A DNA stretch of 64,000 nucleotides from Heterocephalus glaber. Taxonomy: Eukaryota; Chordata; Mammalia; Rodentia; Bathyergidae. Within the stretch, counting starts at the first letter, position 1. Each line of letters starts with the position of its first letter. The stretch lies in the NCBI RefSeq assembly GCF_000247695.1, contig NW_004624855.1:225969-289968 (forward strand), written 5' to 3'. A program made the position numbers and the translations under genes. Shown one piece after another: positions 47,713 to 59,147 of this stretch. A model generated the notes under the pieces. The model was not told the origin of the DNA, ran no database searches, and saw nothing but the letters and a program-made list of their open reading frames with translations.

Positions 47713-48130
47713 TAAAGGAGCATAGAGAATAAAAAGTTACTGGGTTAATTGTCCAAATGAAAAGTTAAAAACCCCCCACAAAATATGGTAATAACCCAGG
47801 AACAGAAAAGAATACTAATAGAACAATACTATCTACCATTTGTTGAACACATAATTATTATCAGGTAGTGCAATAAATGTTGCACATGCTTTCCGTGTAT
47901 GTAAAAATTAAAGTGGAAATGTACTTCAGTAGTGCATAGCAATAATAGTGAATAGAATGCTAATCAACCAAATGTCTAAGGTAATGAAACCTGAGGTGAG
48001 GGGATACCCAGTTAGGTCTCCATTCTACCTTCTGAGGCTTTGAAAGGAAGACACCCATCTTTCCTAAAGTTAGATGATCTTTTACTGTATTTTCTGGCTC
48101 AATTACTCCTTCATTTGCCTTATTAAAAAA
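47713..48130. other. Unassigned stretch with weak MIR trace
   Basis: 47825-47900 (CATTTGTTGAACACATAATT) resembles an antisense MIR end. Otherwise nothing recognised. Confidence 0.4.
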
Positions 48131-48139
48131 AAAAAACCT

Positions 48140-48214
48140 GGGCCGGGGGTTTAGCTCAGTGGTTTCGCTGCCTGCTACGCAAGCGCAAGGACCTAAGTTC
48201 GATCCCCGGTACCA

Positions 48215-48241
<27 letters not shown>
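48140..48241 (+). mobile_element. ID-like SINE with AAAAC-repeat tail
   Basis: GGGCCGGGGGTTTAGCTCAG (A box), ACGCAAGCGCAAGGACC, GTTCGATCCCCGGTACC (intact B box), then five AAAAC units. AAAAAACCT flanks it (48131-48139 and 48242-48250). GGACC variant and one of the least diverged copies. Confidence 0.93.
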
Positions 48242-48246
<5 letters not shown>

Positions 48247-48250
48247 ACCT

Positions 48251-51200
48251 ATCATTTCCTAAGATAGCAATCAAGAAAAAAGTAAGTAATCATACAAAGA
48301 GTTCCATTACACTCTCAAGAGGACTCATATTATATTTTCAGGTAAATTTTTAATTACTTGCAAATTATAATATTTCATTAGTTTCAGTCATAATAAAATG
48401 TTACAGAAGAATATTCTTTACTGAAAATGTAATTTTATTCTGCATATGGTATTACTGATAATTAATTTATAAAGGATCAGGCTTCATATTTTCTAGCTTT
48501 CCAACTTTGCTATTATATTCAAAATAAATCTATAACTTCCTACAGTCTCCTTAGAAAACATGTAAGGTATTAATTTTATCATGGTAAACCTAAGGGACCC
48601 CATAATATGCCATGACTTCTTGTAACTCCAGCATTTATCTTAGCAAGGGCAAAGCACACATTCATTTGTTCCCTCATCTCTGCACTGAACACAAAAATTG
48701 TTCTCTTTTCTGACAATAGGCTGAATGGGAAAAAGTAAAATCATGAAAATTAAATCTCATATAATAAGGATTAGTAAACTTGAAACTAATAATGTACCAT
48801 GGTCTCTACATCTCTTTTGTTCTGGCTTATTATTCCCAAATAATAAAGTTCAATCTTTTGCAGACAAGGTATTCTCCTGGGACATACTCAGACAACATGT
48901 GCTAAGAGTTTAAGGTTTCTAGTCTTAATGCACTGTTGGAAGAACCTGTGTCCTACTTGCTTAACAGATTCAGTTATTTTGTGATTGTCTGAGAAGGCAA
49001 AGCAATCACTTTCTATAGGTAAGATAGGGCATTCCTCTGGTGGACTGTGGGAGCAGCCATGCTTTCCTCAAGCAGGAAAGAGGCAGGTGACAAGCCAGAG
49101 AGTTGGGCGTGCTCTGGCCACACAAGTTTAAGAGCTTAGGGGTGAAGGCAGAATAAATTGCTGATGCCAGAACACAGGGTCTCTGCAGATAGACAAGGGA
49201 GTCTCCATCTTCTATTCCTCAAGGAGGAGTAACACCCTAGTGAGAGAGTGTGGGCATCTGATCTCAACTCTGTGCTTCGGCACCTACAACACTTACTGAA
49301 CACAATATCACACACTATGCTGAGTACTCTCCCTGCAACAAGCTCAGGATATACCACTCTACTAATAAGTAGAAAAGCCAAGATTTAAACCAGGGTCTTT
49401 CAGGGAGAAAGATCTCATCACTGCCTCTCATCCTGCAAAGGTCAAAGTATGCTTATTCTTCAGGGTGGCTCCAAGAATGACAATATAACATGCAATTCAC
49501 AAAGACAATGAAAAGGTGTCTGCTACCTATTCTAAAGCACCTGATATTCTTGGAAACAAAGTCTCTCCTGTAGAATTAGAGAGAAATCTTAAAAGGCACA
49601 TAGTCTATGAAAAAGAAATGTTGGCTAGAAGGGTAAATAGCCCATATAGTACAAATTTATGATTTTAGTAATGAGAAAAGTGAGACTCTGAAAGGTTTTA
49701 AAAATTATAAAAGTAGGCAGCAAAACTGTAGGTTAGAGACGGAAGAATTAAACCAAGCTTGGCTTGGCTCAAGGAGGAGTTCTTTTCCTGCATTATGCTT
49801 CCTTCCAGGACTGGGGATCCTTTGAGGACCTTTTTCTGCCTTAGGAACTGGACATGCTCTGATCAACAGACATTCTGAGGACACTAGAGGGTCACCAGCT
49901 GACCCTCAGGCTCCCCTCCACCAGGGTGTCACATCAAGAAAACTTTATTTTCAAATCTGGTTTTCATTTAGGCCAGCTGCTACAATAGGACAACATTTCT
50001 CTTATGAGAACTTCGCTTTCTGTTTAGAAAGTATCTCAGTGTACATTTGGATTGTGTAAAAGATGGGCCTTTTGAATAGTTCAGATGGGAGGAGTGAGAA
50101 AGAGACTCAAATTGAAGGTACCCTGAAGGAGAGAGTCCACTGCCCTGCAGGAAGACAGAACCCAGGGAAGGTAGCCACTGTTCCAGAGAGGTCTGGAACC
50201 CCATGGGGATCTTTTGCCTATTCTCTGCCACATACCCACTAAGCCTCCTATTTTAAAAAATTTGCTACCATTGATTTCCATTACTAGAAATTTGAGGGGT
50301 TGAAAAGGCAATTAGATGGAAAGATAATCAGGAAACTCCCACAGAGAGGAAAGAAAGGGAAGGAAAGGCAAGGAGAAGGGAGGGGAGGTAAAAGGAAAAG
50401 AAATAACACACTGAGCAGGGTCTTGAGCTTTGTAACAATTCATAGTAGGGTGCAGGGCCCAAACCATGTAATTGGGTGATAGGGTAGGTGGCCCAGCACA
50501 CTGAGGGGCATGTGGGTGTCACTTCTTAGGTGCTCTGAGGCCTTTGGAACTGCTCCACCCACAAAGGTCCTTTCACAGCAGAAATGAACAAGGAGCAAGG
50601 ACTTGTTTTCCAGTCTTCCCCAGCAAGACCTGATCACAATCCAAGTATCACTTATATATTTATTACTTATTAATCAAAAAATATTTATTGATGCTCACCA
50701 CATGAGGAGTCCTGAGATGAAGAATCACAGTGGAAATACCATTTGCATTCCAGTGTGGAGAAAATATTTGCCTCTTCTGGTGCACTGATCTACTTCCTTT
50801 AATCAAACATGAACAATGGACCTGTCAAGCTTCCTATTTCCGCTGTCCTTTCACAAATATCCCTGGTTATTTTCTGGCTCAGTTGCAAATTGCCTTCCCT
50901 AGCATAATTTCTCAGATGACTTTCTCCGTCTCCACCCCTCTACCCCTTCCCATTTAAGCTCTTACTGTAACTGTGTCTTTTAAATTCCCTCACATTATTT
51001 TGGGAAGTAGGAATATCAATGAGCAGGTGAAATAGAGAAATGAGAAGTCAGCATTTTAGTTTATAGATTTTTTTTTTTTCCGTGTTTGGGAACCCTCTCC
51101 TGAAAGAGAAAAGCAAAATAGAAGAATAGAGTGTCTCAAGAGCAAATTCCAAGATACAGGGAAATATCAGAAGTTACTAGGAAAGTCCCAAGTGCATAGG

Positions 51201-51329
51201 CTGGCAAGGTTTCTGGGTTTCTGAAAACAATACCAAGCACAAAAATGTGGTCAGACTTTGTACACCTGTTTTTCTGTGACTTGAGCAGACTGGAGGTGGA
51301 CAGAAAGCTCTCAAGGCAGGCCACGTTCT
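48251..51329. other. Unassigned stretch with MIR traces
   Basis: 49270-49410 and 49645-49765 look like antisense MIRs (for example GAGAAAAGTGAGACTCTGAA). 50340-50400 is purine-rich. No gene recognised. Confidence 0.45.
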
Positions 51330-51330
51330 T

Positions 51331-51401
51331 TTTTTTTTTTTTTTTTGGTACCAGGGATCAAACTCTGGACCTTGCACTTGCTGAGCTAAATCCCCTCCCC
51401 A
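51331..51401 (-). mobile_element. ID-like SINE with internal deletion
   Basis: On the minus strand GGGGATTTAGCTCAG is joined directly to CAAGTGCAAGGTCC, then GTTTGATCCCTGGTACC and a poly-A tail of about 18 (T run 51329-51346 on the plus strand). About 20 bases between the A box and the CAAGTGC part are missing compared with full copies. Poorly preserved flanks (ACGTTCTT, ACATTCTT). Confidence 0.85.
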
Positions 51402-52840
51402 AGGTGACATTCTTAGATCCCCAGAAAAGGGGTGGGTGACACAGGGCTTAGATGAGTGGGAAAGACTAGAAGGACCAGATTCCATTTTCTGCATCCAATA
51501 AATACTTAGCTTTCATTACAGTTATTGTAAATGCTTATTTCTTTCATCAAAAGTATTATCTCCTTTTTTCTCCCACAAGTATTTTTCATATTTTACTCAT
51601 CTGTTTGTTACTCTATTTGATTAATTAGAATGCTTGAGTAAAAATGAGTTTGGGTTAATTTAATTTCTTGGTTCTTAGAATGTTAAGTAGGAAACCAATT
51701 CTGCTTCAATGTCTCATTGCCGAAAATATTTTCAACATCTATTACCTTACTTTTCTGCTTTAGCAAGTAACATAATTTTAATATTTCTTTCACGAGTCAG
51801 GAAACATTAGTATCTCTGGTTCATTATTTAAATGAATAATAACTTTATGAACCTATGATATGAAAACCTATCTGGCTATTTACTGATCTCAGCACAAATC
51901 TTGAAGGCTGATTTGAAAACAAATCCTCACTATCTTGTTTGTTTTCTAGTGATTTCAAGCTCTAAAAGTAGAGCAAAAAAAAAAAATTAGTTAATTAAAG
52001 GTTCTATTTAGCAAGGTTCCAGTTAATTTGAGCCTTTCTAAATACTAATTGCATGAGGCAAGTTAAATTTATTCTAGAGAAAATAAGCCTTTTGTGAAAT
52101 AAATTTGAGGAGTTTTAAGTTTTCAAGAAGTGTAAAACAAACTTTTAAATAATTTAAATTACATGTAATAGTTTAAACATTTTCTGGATCATATAACAGG
52201 GTTTAGCAAAATTACAGATCTGTAGAGCTATAACTAAGCTGTTTAAAATCTTCTCTAGAAAACGTTAAATGAATCAATATAGGTGAAACTGAAATGTACA
52301 TCTTTAAAACAATCCTGTTTTAATGTAAAACATCCAGGTCAATTCATGAGTTTTAATGTAAGTTATATTAAGATGCTTTATTCACATCATCATATCCTAA
52401 CACAGTACAGAAAAAAAGTAGCATGTTCAGCAGAAGGATATAATTCTCTCAATATACTCAAATATCTTAACAAAATTTCTTAATTTTGTGGGAGCCAAGG
52501 TAGATTGAACAAATAACCCATAACCTTATACCTCGAGTGATATTCAGATTGGAATAGATGTGAGGTCATGGATAACGAGTATATGTCAATTACTACAGAC
52601 ACCCATGGTCCAGAGTGAGGATTTGGCCATTCTCCTGTTTCTTGTGATTTTATGCTGTTCTAGAGGAGGTTGTTACACATATGCACAATTGTTCAGTTGG
52701 CATCTAGTAATTTATAAGAGATGTTCTCAAGGTTCTACAAACAGAGAACTGCACATCATTCTACTAAAATCACTATGTAAGTCTTATGCCATTCTTACTA
52801 AATTTTTGGGAAATGAAAATTATTCTTCAGATATGATATT
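51402..52840. other. Unassigned AT-rich stretch
   Basis: No exon, RNA gene or clear repeat recognised. Confidence 0.5.
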
Positions 52841-52854
52841 GAAAAATAGTAACA

Positions 52855-52945
52855 GAGCTGGGGATTTAGGTCAGTGGCATAGAGCCTGCCTGGCAAGCAC
52901 GAGGTCATGAGTTCGATCCCTGGTACCAAAAAGAAAAAAGAAAAA
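52855..52945 (+). mobile_element. ID-like SINE with 14-base target-site duplication
   Basis: AGCTGGGGATTTAGGTCAGT (A box), AAGCACGAGGTCATGAG, GTTCGATCCCTGGTACC (B box side), then an A-rich tail with G interruptions. GAAAAATAGTAACA occurs at 52841-52854 and 52946-52959. Confidence 0.93.
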
Positions 52946-52959
52946 GAAAAATAGTAACA

Positions 52960-53679
52960 AATATTTTATAGATCAGTTTTGAAATATAATAAGATAATTC
53001 ATGGAACTTACCCATAAATGTTAGTATATGTAGTCAGGATAAAGTAGACACATAGGAGAAGGAATAATTAGAGACATAGAAGTCTCTTCCCCTCTGCTAT
53101 GAAGTCTATACCAGAAATTATCTTCCAACCAATTAAAATATTCCTAGAATTAAAAGACAACATTTGTAGGTACTGAGGTTTATTTTAGTGACAAGTAAAC
53201 TTTCTAAAATATAAAGAGTGCTGACAGTTGATTTAAATTTTAAAGCAAGGATCAAAATAGAAGTAGGCATTTAGAGTTTTTTTTATTTTAATCCTTTTTT
53301 CTTTTGAACAGAGACTAAGCAGAAAAAAATGTGTCTGTCTGTCTGTCTGATTTTATGTCTGTTGGTCATTCTCTAATTTCCTAGGATCAACAAAATGCCA
53401 GATATTGGGTATTATACCCAGAATAAGGTCTGATATGCAGCAGGGCATCAATAAACGGGCACAGAATGAAAAAATATGTATTTTTATCTTAGAAGCCTTT
53501 TTTTTTTTAGCTCTACTCAGTTGCTGTAATACAATGATTTCTCTTTAGAATAACTTTCATGTCAAATTATGACTTCGTGATGGAAATCAAGCAGGAAAAT
53601 ATGGATGATTGGCAGTCAGAAGAGTTTATGAATTTTTTTATTAAGTAGCATGTATAAATGACTTCATGAAAAGTAAACA
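52960..53679. other. Unassigned stretch
   Basis: Holds a short TGTC/TCTG repeat at 53333-53350. Nothing else recognised. Confidence 0.45.
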
Positions 53680-53812
53680 GTTATGCATGGTGGCCCATGC
53701 CTGTAATCCTAACACTCTAAGGGGTTAAGGCAGGAGGACTCCAAGTCCCAGCGCAGCCTCAACAACTTGGTGACTAGTAAGTCCCTGTTTCAAAAAAAAA
53801 AAAAAAATTAAA
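53680..53812 (+). mobile_element. B1 half of a B1-dID SINE (left of L1 insertion)
   Basis: GCATGGTGGCCCATGCCTGT, AATCCTAACACTCTAAGG, GGCAGGAGGACTCC and GTCCCTGTTTC plus an A-rich linker. The shortened ID half resumes at 54896, after the L1. Its layout matches the uninterrupted B1-dID at 3059-3247. Confidence 0.75.
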
Positions 53813-53824
53813 AAAAAGTCTGAG

Positions 53825-54883
53825 AATCTCACGAATGACCAGTGATGTTGAACATTTTTTCATATGTTTACTTGCTATTTCTACTTCTTTGTCTACAAAA
53901 TGTCTGTTCATTTCAGATGCCCATTTTTGGATTGGGTCTTCAAATTTGAGAGGTCTGAATTTTTTAAGTTCTTTATAGATTCTAGATAGTAGACCTTTGC
54001 CGCTGAGATTCCACCTCACTCCAGAAAGAATGGCTGCTATCATGAAATCAACCAATAACAAATGCTGGCAGGGCTGTGGGGAAAGAGGAACCCTGCTCCA
54101 CTGCTGGTGGCAGTGTAGACTGGTGCAAACACTGTAGAAATCAGTATGGAGATACCTTGAAGTACTAGGACTGGAAGTCCCATTTGACCCAGCTATTCCC
54201 CTGCAGGTATCTTCCCTAAAGAATTAAAAGAATCATACCACCGTGATATATGTGCACCCATGTTCATAGCAGCACAATTTGTAATAGCTAAAACTTGGAA
54301 GCAGCCCATCAACTGGATACTAGATAAAGAAAATGTGGTTTTTTTTATAAAATGGAGGGCCAGGGATTTAGCTCAGTGGTTTTACCACCTGCTGTGCAAG
54401 CACAAGGACTCGAGTTTGATCCCTGGTACCCCCCCAAAAATGAAGTACTACTCAGCCATAAAAAATGAGAAATTAGAGACATTTATAGCTAAATGGGTGC
54501 ACATTGAGGCAATACTCTTAAGTGAAATAAATAGGACATACATGTGTAAATACCGAATAGTTTCTCTAGTGTGAGAAACTGAAAGTGTAAATAAGGACTA
54601 AATGGTATAATAGATAATGTGAAATAGGAAGAAAAGGGGCAAAGGGGAAGGGTAAGTGGGAGGGGTAGGGGAAAGGAAAGAAGGGAATGGAATAAATATG
54701 AGAAAATGAAAAAATGGAAACAATGTCTTTGTAAATATGGTATGGAGGTATGGAGGGGTTGAAGGGAGGGCAGGGGAAGGGAGAAAAATAAGAACCAAGA
54801 GAGACTATGTAAAGGTGCAAATTTCCAATGATGAATGCCATTATATTGTATACCTAAAATGTACCAATAAAATAATATTTTTT
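53825..54883 (+). mobile_element. LINE-1 3' end with 5' inversion (twin-primed)
   Basis: 53825-54002 reads on the minus strand as L1 ORF2 C-terminal sequence (translated trace [21 protein letters not shown]). From about 54003 the plus strand continues the same ORF2 region (GAGATTCCACCTCACTCCAG, CACTGCTGGTGGCAGTGTAG, GCAGCACAATTTGTAATAGC), then the end of ORF2 and the purine-rich 3' UTR, ending at GTACCAATAAAATAAT. Compared with L1 order, about 20 bases are missing at the inversion point. AAAAAGTCTGAG flanks the insertion (53813-53824 and 54884-54895). An ID-like SINE at 54358-54436 interrupts it. Truncated; no functional ORF. Confidence 0.88.
54358..54436 (+). mobile_element. ID-like SINE inside the LINE-1
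   Basis: GGGCCAGGGATTTAGCTCAG (A box), GTGCAAGCACAAGGACTC, GTTTGATCCCTGGTACC, then a C run and a short A tail. L1 homology continues across it (AAAATGG before, AAAATGAAGTACTACTCAGC after), so it was inserted after the L1. Confidence 0.9.
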
Positions 54884-54895
54884 AAAAAGTCTGAG

Positions 54896-54945
54896 GATAA
54901 TGGCTCTGTGAATGCCCTGGGTTCAATTCCTAGTACTAAAAAAGA
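54896..54945 (+). mobile_element. dID half of a B1-dID SINE (right of L1 insertion)
   Basis: GATAATGGCTCTGTGAATGC, CCTGGGTTCAATTCCTAGTA and an A tail. With GTCTGAG from the target duplication it aligns base for base in order with the short ID unit of the B1-dID at 3059-3247. Confidence 0.7.
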
Positions 54946-55039
54946 AAGGGCGGGGGGGATATAAAGAAGAAAATGAAAGGGAAAAGATAGAAGCCTTTGA
55001 AATGAAATAATTCAATGACATTAAGTAGGTAGGTATAAA

Positions 55040-55245
55040 AGCCTAAACAATTCATTCAGATCTACATTCAAATCTTGGTTTATCTTTTTTATATACATGA
55101 CCTTCAGCAAATTAAGTATACCTCTCTGAGTCTGTTTTTTCTTTTTTATTCAATACAATACATACTGCATTGGACTTTTAAGGATTTCATGAAATAACAC
55201 ATACTAAAATAGCTTGATAAGTCACAGCATAAATATTGTACACAT
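55040..55245 (+). mobile_element. MIR SINE
   Basis: ACATTCAAATCTTGGTTTAT (B-box region), ACATGACCTTCAGCAAATTA, ACCTCTCTGAGTCTGTTTTT and ATTTCATGAAATAACACATA follow the MIR order; good length. Confidence 0.65.
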
Positions 55246-55344
55246 GCTAAGTGTTTGCTTGCTGCACAGGTTTAAACTTGGGTTGGCCCATTTCTCAATA
55301 GGTCTCAGTCTGCAACTTACCTCCTTCTCTGCAGGGTCATCCTC

Positions 55345-55454
55345 TTGAGTTTGTTGTTGTTGTTTGTTTGGGTTTTTTTGGTACCGGGGATTGAACTCGA
55401 GTCCTTCTGCTTGCGAGGCAGGCCGCGGAACCACTGAGCTAAATCCCTGGCCCC
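55345..55454 (-). mobile_element. ID-like SINE with GTT-repeat tail
   Basis: The minus strand reads GGGCCAGGGATTTAGCTCAG (A box), CTCGCAAGCAGAAGGACTCG, GTTCAATCCCCGGTACC, then an A-rich tail with AAC units. CATCCTC flanks it (55338-55344 and 55455-55461). Confidence 0.9.
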
Positions 55455-57232
55455 CATCCTCCTTTGTTTGGTAGTAAAAAAAGACATAAATATTTTACTT
55501 TTTTATGGAAAAATGGATGAATTTGGCCACATATTTTCAAACACCTTGATAGACAAAAAGATAAAACTTTAAAAAAATATACCAGTGACAAACTAAGGTT
55601 TGGATTCTCTTCAACATTGCTCATTATGTTAAACAGATCTTTGGGATAGAGGAACACAAAATTTGTCTAGCTCTACTCCCTAAATTTTCAAATGGGGGAA
55701 ACTAAGGCTCAAATAGATAATGCTTATTTATGCAGTTATTTGATTATTCACTTAACAAATATTAGTTGAGCATATGTCATACATATGGCATAGCTCTAGG
55801 GATGAGCATACATGGATGACTGAAACCCCAGGGCTTTTTGCCCTATGTCTGATGATTTAGCTACTATGGAGACCTTGGGATGGAATAGCTAGCCCAGGCT
55901 CTTTCCATTACACTATTTTCCTGATGTGCTTTCACTTATAACATAATCTTGAGACAAAGAGGACAGATATGAAGTCCTGAACTTCCTGTTAATCACTGAC
56001 CAGCTAAGAATAGCAGAAGTAAATGGGTTCACAGTAATTTTCAACCAAATCTAAACCTAGCAAAAAGGCACAAAGACCTCAACAGAGTCTGCCTATGAGA
56101 TGAGACATGAGACAGGCTCTCATGGTCACATGGCCAGGCCATGGAACACCAGCTGCATAAAAGGCCAGGGAGATGCATTTCCAAGTACGGGGTAGGATGG
56201 CACCACTAAACAGTAGCTCTCTACCCTATCACATGCCTTGTTTGTATCTTATGTAGGTGTTACAATTTCATTTCATGGATGAGGTTTGAGAACATGTACA
56301 AAAGCAGACAACCAACTCTTCTGATTATATCAAGTGACTTTTTGTACTAGTGTTTGCTTTTTGATACTGGTATATGTAAATATTCCTAGTTTATATAGAG
56401 GACTCCTGATGCTCACAGTGCAGCACATTAAATAGAAATTCTCCTTCAGTTACATCTTAAGATACCATAGGATACTTGCATCATTTCTTGTGTCCCTAGC
56501 ATCAGTGGTTCCTTCCTAAAAGCATTCTCATTACCTTTTCAGGAATCCTTTCCCTTGTGTGAATATTGAAGGTTCCTCCTCTACCACCCAGAAACCTCTG
56601 TCCACTAGCACTATTCTCTCAATTCCTGGTATAAGAATATGACTGACTGTCTTCCAAATATTAAGACCCTCAAGCCCTTGAGGTTCCTCCTCAAGGATTA
56701 CACACATGCCTCATTCTAACTAATGTGTGTTCCACTAAAGCAGAGCTGGATCTTTCCTCTAAAACCAAAGGTGCTCACTGAGTCAGAAACCCTGTTCTGT
56801 TGCAGACTCCCTCAGTATTTCAGCTCCACAAGTCACTTTGGAATACCAAAACAAATGAATGTGATAGGGTTTTACAACAGAAACCTAAAGTGAGATCACC
56901 AACAATCGTGATTAGCATATTGTCAAAAAATTCAGTATAAGCAGATTTATGCAACATTGATAACACAGAACTTTCTGCTAGCATTTCTGCATAACTGTGC
57001 TATGATAAGAATTGGTGTTTATGAGAGGTAGTGAAAAGGGAGAAGGATATAGTTTTAGTTAGAACCCTCTTACTTCTGGGCTCCTTAGGCTAAGCACTTC
57101 ACTCAAAGCCTCAGTGTCCACCCCCACCCTGTCTCTTGTGGCTAAGAACACTGGCCCTACTTCTCTTGCAGCTTTTTTTATTAAATCTGGAAATTAAAGG
57201 TAATAATAAACATTTTAGAGAATACACAAGGA

Positions 57233-57259
57233 TCTATCTATCTATCTATCTATCTATCA
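57233..57259. repeat. (ATCT)n microsatellite
   Basis: Six uninterrupted ATCT units, then ATCATCTC. Confidence 0.95.
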
Positions 57260-57489
57260 TCTCTGGGAATATATATTAGGCAACTGAATAAGACAGCTGA
57301 ACCACAACATATTAATTTTATTAGTTACCAAGAAATTCTATTAACCCTCTCAGATTCTATACTTTGAACTGATTTAACTCACAAAATGCTTTTAGATGCA
57401 TTTGAAGTCATATTTCTAAATGTTCTTTACTGCCAGCTGTGAAGACCCTAAATATTCTTTTTGCAAAGAGATGCACAGCCTTTATGAAA

Positions 57490-57600
57490 AGCAGTTGCCT
57501 CCTTGTCCATTGTTTTTCTCCTTGATAAGTGCTGACAGCTGATTTACAGGAAGTGGCCTCACCTTATTTGCATCTGAATTGATGTGTTTGGTGGGTGGGA
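57490..57600. promoter_or_regulatory. Candidate regulatory motif cluster
   Basis: In a repeat-free patch: a SOX-like CATTGTT (57508-57514), GATAA (57524-57528), the E-box CAGCTG (57536-57541) and a perfect octamer ATTTGCAT (57566-57573) lie within 66 bases. Motif density alone is weak evidence; no conservation data are available here. Confidence 0.25.
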
Positions 57601-58707
57601 AAGGAAGTAACAGATTCTATTTAATCAGGGAAAAAATGGCCCTTACTCATTCTCTCAAGCAACTACTTGAATTCATCAGATTTTTAAACCATCTCTTATA
57701 TTACAAATATAAATGCTTCCAAGCTGGCACCAGAACATGGACAGAATAATTATCCACTGAGACCCTCCAGAACTTGCTTAGATAACAGAATCATAGCTTT
57801 CTCTTCCATGATATACAGCAAAGCATTTCAAATTTATGTCTCTGGATTAAAATCTAAAAATTGGCAACACTGTACTGGTCAATCAGGAGTTGGATATAAA
57901 ACATTACATATTAAATTGCAACTTAATAGAGCAAATGCTTTACACCATCAAATCCTAAAAAAAAATTATATTGTGAATAGGTAAAATATTAGCACAATGA
58001 TTTTAATTGCACAGTGTTCAGGTCAAAAACTCCAAATCATTGGTTAAATAAAAATAAATATAATTTGATAGGGTAGACATGACTTAATTTTACATTGCTA
58101 TTAGACCATCAACCTGGTAAGTTGTACTACAAAGACAGCATATTTTTTAAAGAATTAAGTCAAGACTAAAACTCATTTTTCCCTGTACTATTTGTTATTT
58201 TATCTATTTTTATATAAAAACTTAATTTGATGAAAATCAATAGAAAAAACTTCTACTTAAAAAATTACTAGATTTTAGAGAATTGAAGCACAAAGATTTC
58301 TAGCCATGCATGGAATTATTTCTTCCCCTGATACAAGAATATTTTCTTCAGTTATCCTAAGAAAACTAACAACTTTAGTATTTGTCTCATTTTATGGATG
58401 ATATATGTTATAGTTAAAATAAAAAGATATGTATTCAAAGATTGCCCTTCTGTTGTTGTTTTTATCTTCTTCCCTTCATTCTCCCCACCTCCCTGCCAAC
58501 TGAAGCTTTTAGAAAGAATAGCAGTTGAGGTTGTAAGATCCACTGCTCCTATAAGGAGGAGAGAAAAAATAATGTATTTTCCTAACTCATTGCAAGGGAC
58601 ATGGCTGAGAACCCTACAATAGAAGACAGATTAATGAGAGACAAGCATAACAATTTTACAAAATTCTACATGACCCAGAAATGAAGACTCAAAAACTAAA
58701 AGGAAAC

Positions 58708-58865
58708 TGGGCATGGCAGCACATTCCTATAATCCCAGCACTCAGAGGTTGTAGCAGGAGGATTGCTACGAGTTTGAGACCAACCTGGGCTACATAGTGA
58801 GTTCAAGGCTAGTTTGAATTACATGACAAGACCCTGTCTCAAAACAACAACAACAACAATAATAA
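58708..58865 (+). mobile_element. B1 SINE
   Basis: CTGGGCATGGCAGCACATTC, AATCCCAGCACTCAGAGGTT, ACCAACCTGGGCTACATAGT and the duplicated AAGGCTAGTTTGAATTACAT, then GACCCTGTCTCAAAACAACA. The tail is made of AAC and AAT units. Confidence 0.88.
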
Positions 58866-59013
58866 AAGTCAAAGAACAAAAAACTAAACAAAACAAAAAC
58901 ACTTAGTGAAAAATGCATTTTTATGCTTAGGTTCAGTGAAGACCACACTGTCATATACCAGGTATGATCAAACACTATGGTGAATGTTTAAAATTTTTAA
59001 AAAGTTTATTTCA

Positions 59014-59136
59014 CCCAGTGTGGTGACACACACCTATAATCCCAGCACTCAGAAGCCTGAGACAGGATGATCACTGTAAGTTTGAGGCTAGCTTAAACTA
59101 TATAGCAAGATCTTGTCTCAAAAATAAAATAAAAAT
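59014..59136 (+). mobile_element. B1 SINE (short form)
   Basis: ACCCAGTGTGGTGACACACA, TATAATCCCAGCACTCAGAA and GATCTTGTCTCAAAAATAAA. It lacks the internal duplication of the copy 150 bases upstream. Flanks AAGTTTATTT (59002-59011) and AAATTTATTA (59138-59147) fit a worn target duplication. Confidence 0.82.
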
Positions 59137-59147
59137 AAAATTTATTA

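Larger units (their letters stand above)
55462..58700. other. Mostly unassigned stretch with weak MIR traces
   Basis: 55683-55730 (GGGGGAAACTAAGGCTC) looks like an antisense MIR piece, 55735-55810 like L2/MIR, and 57060-57225 like a broken sense MIR. 57233-57259 is an (ATCT)n array. No gene recognised. Confidence 0.4.

Noticed and set aside
48140..48241. tRNA gene (A box and B box are intact)
   Set aside because: The poly-A/AAAAC tail, flanking duplication and many sister copies identify a tRNA-derived SINE. No complete cloverleaf acceptor stem was seen.
53774..54061. 95-codon antisense frame as a functional ORF2 protein
   Set aside because: It is only the inverted piece of a truncated L1 and has no catalytic domain.
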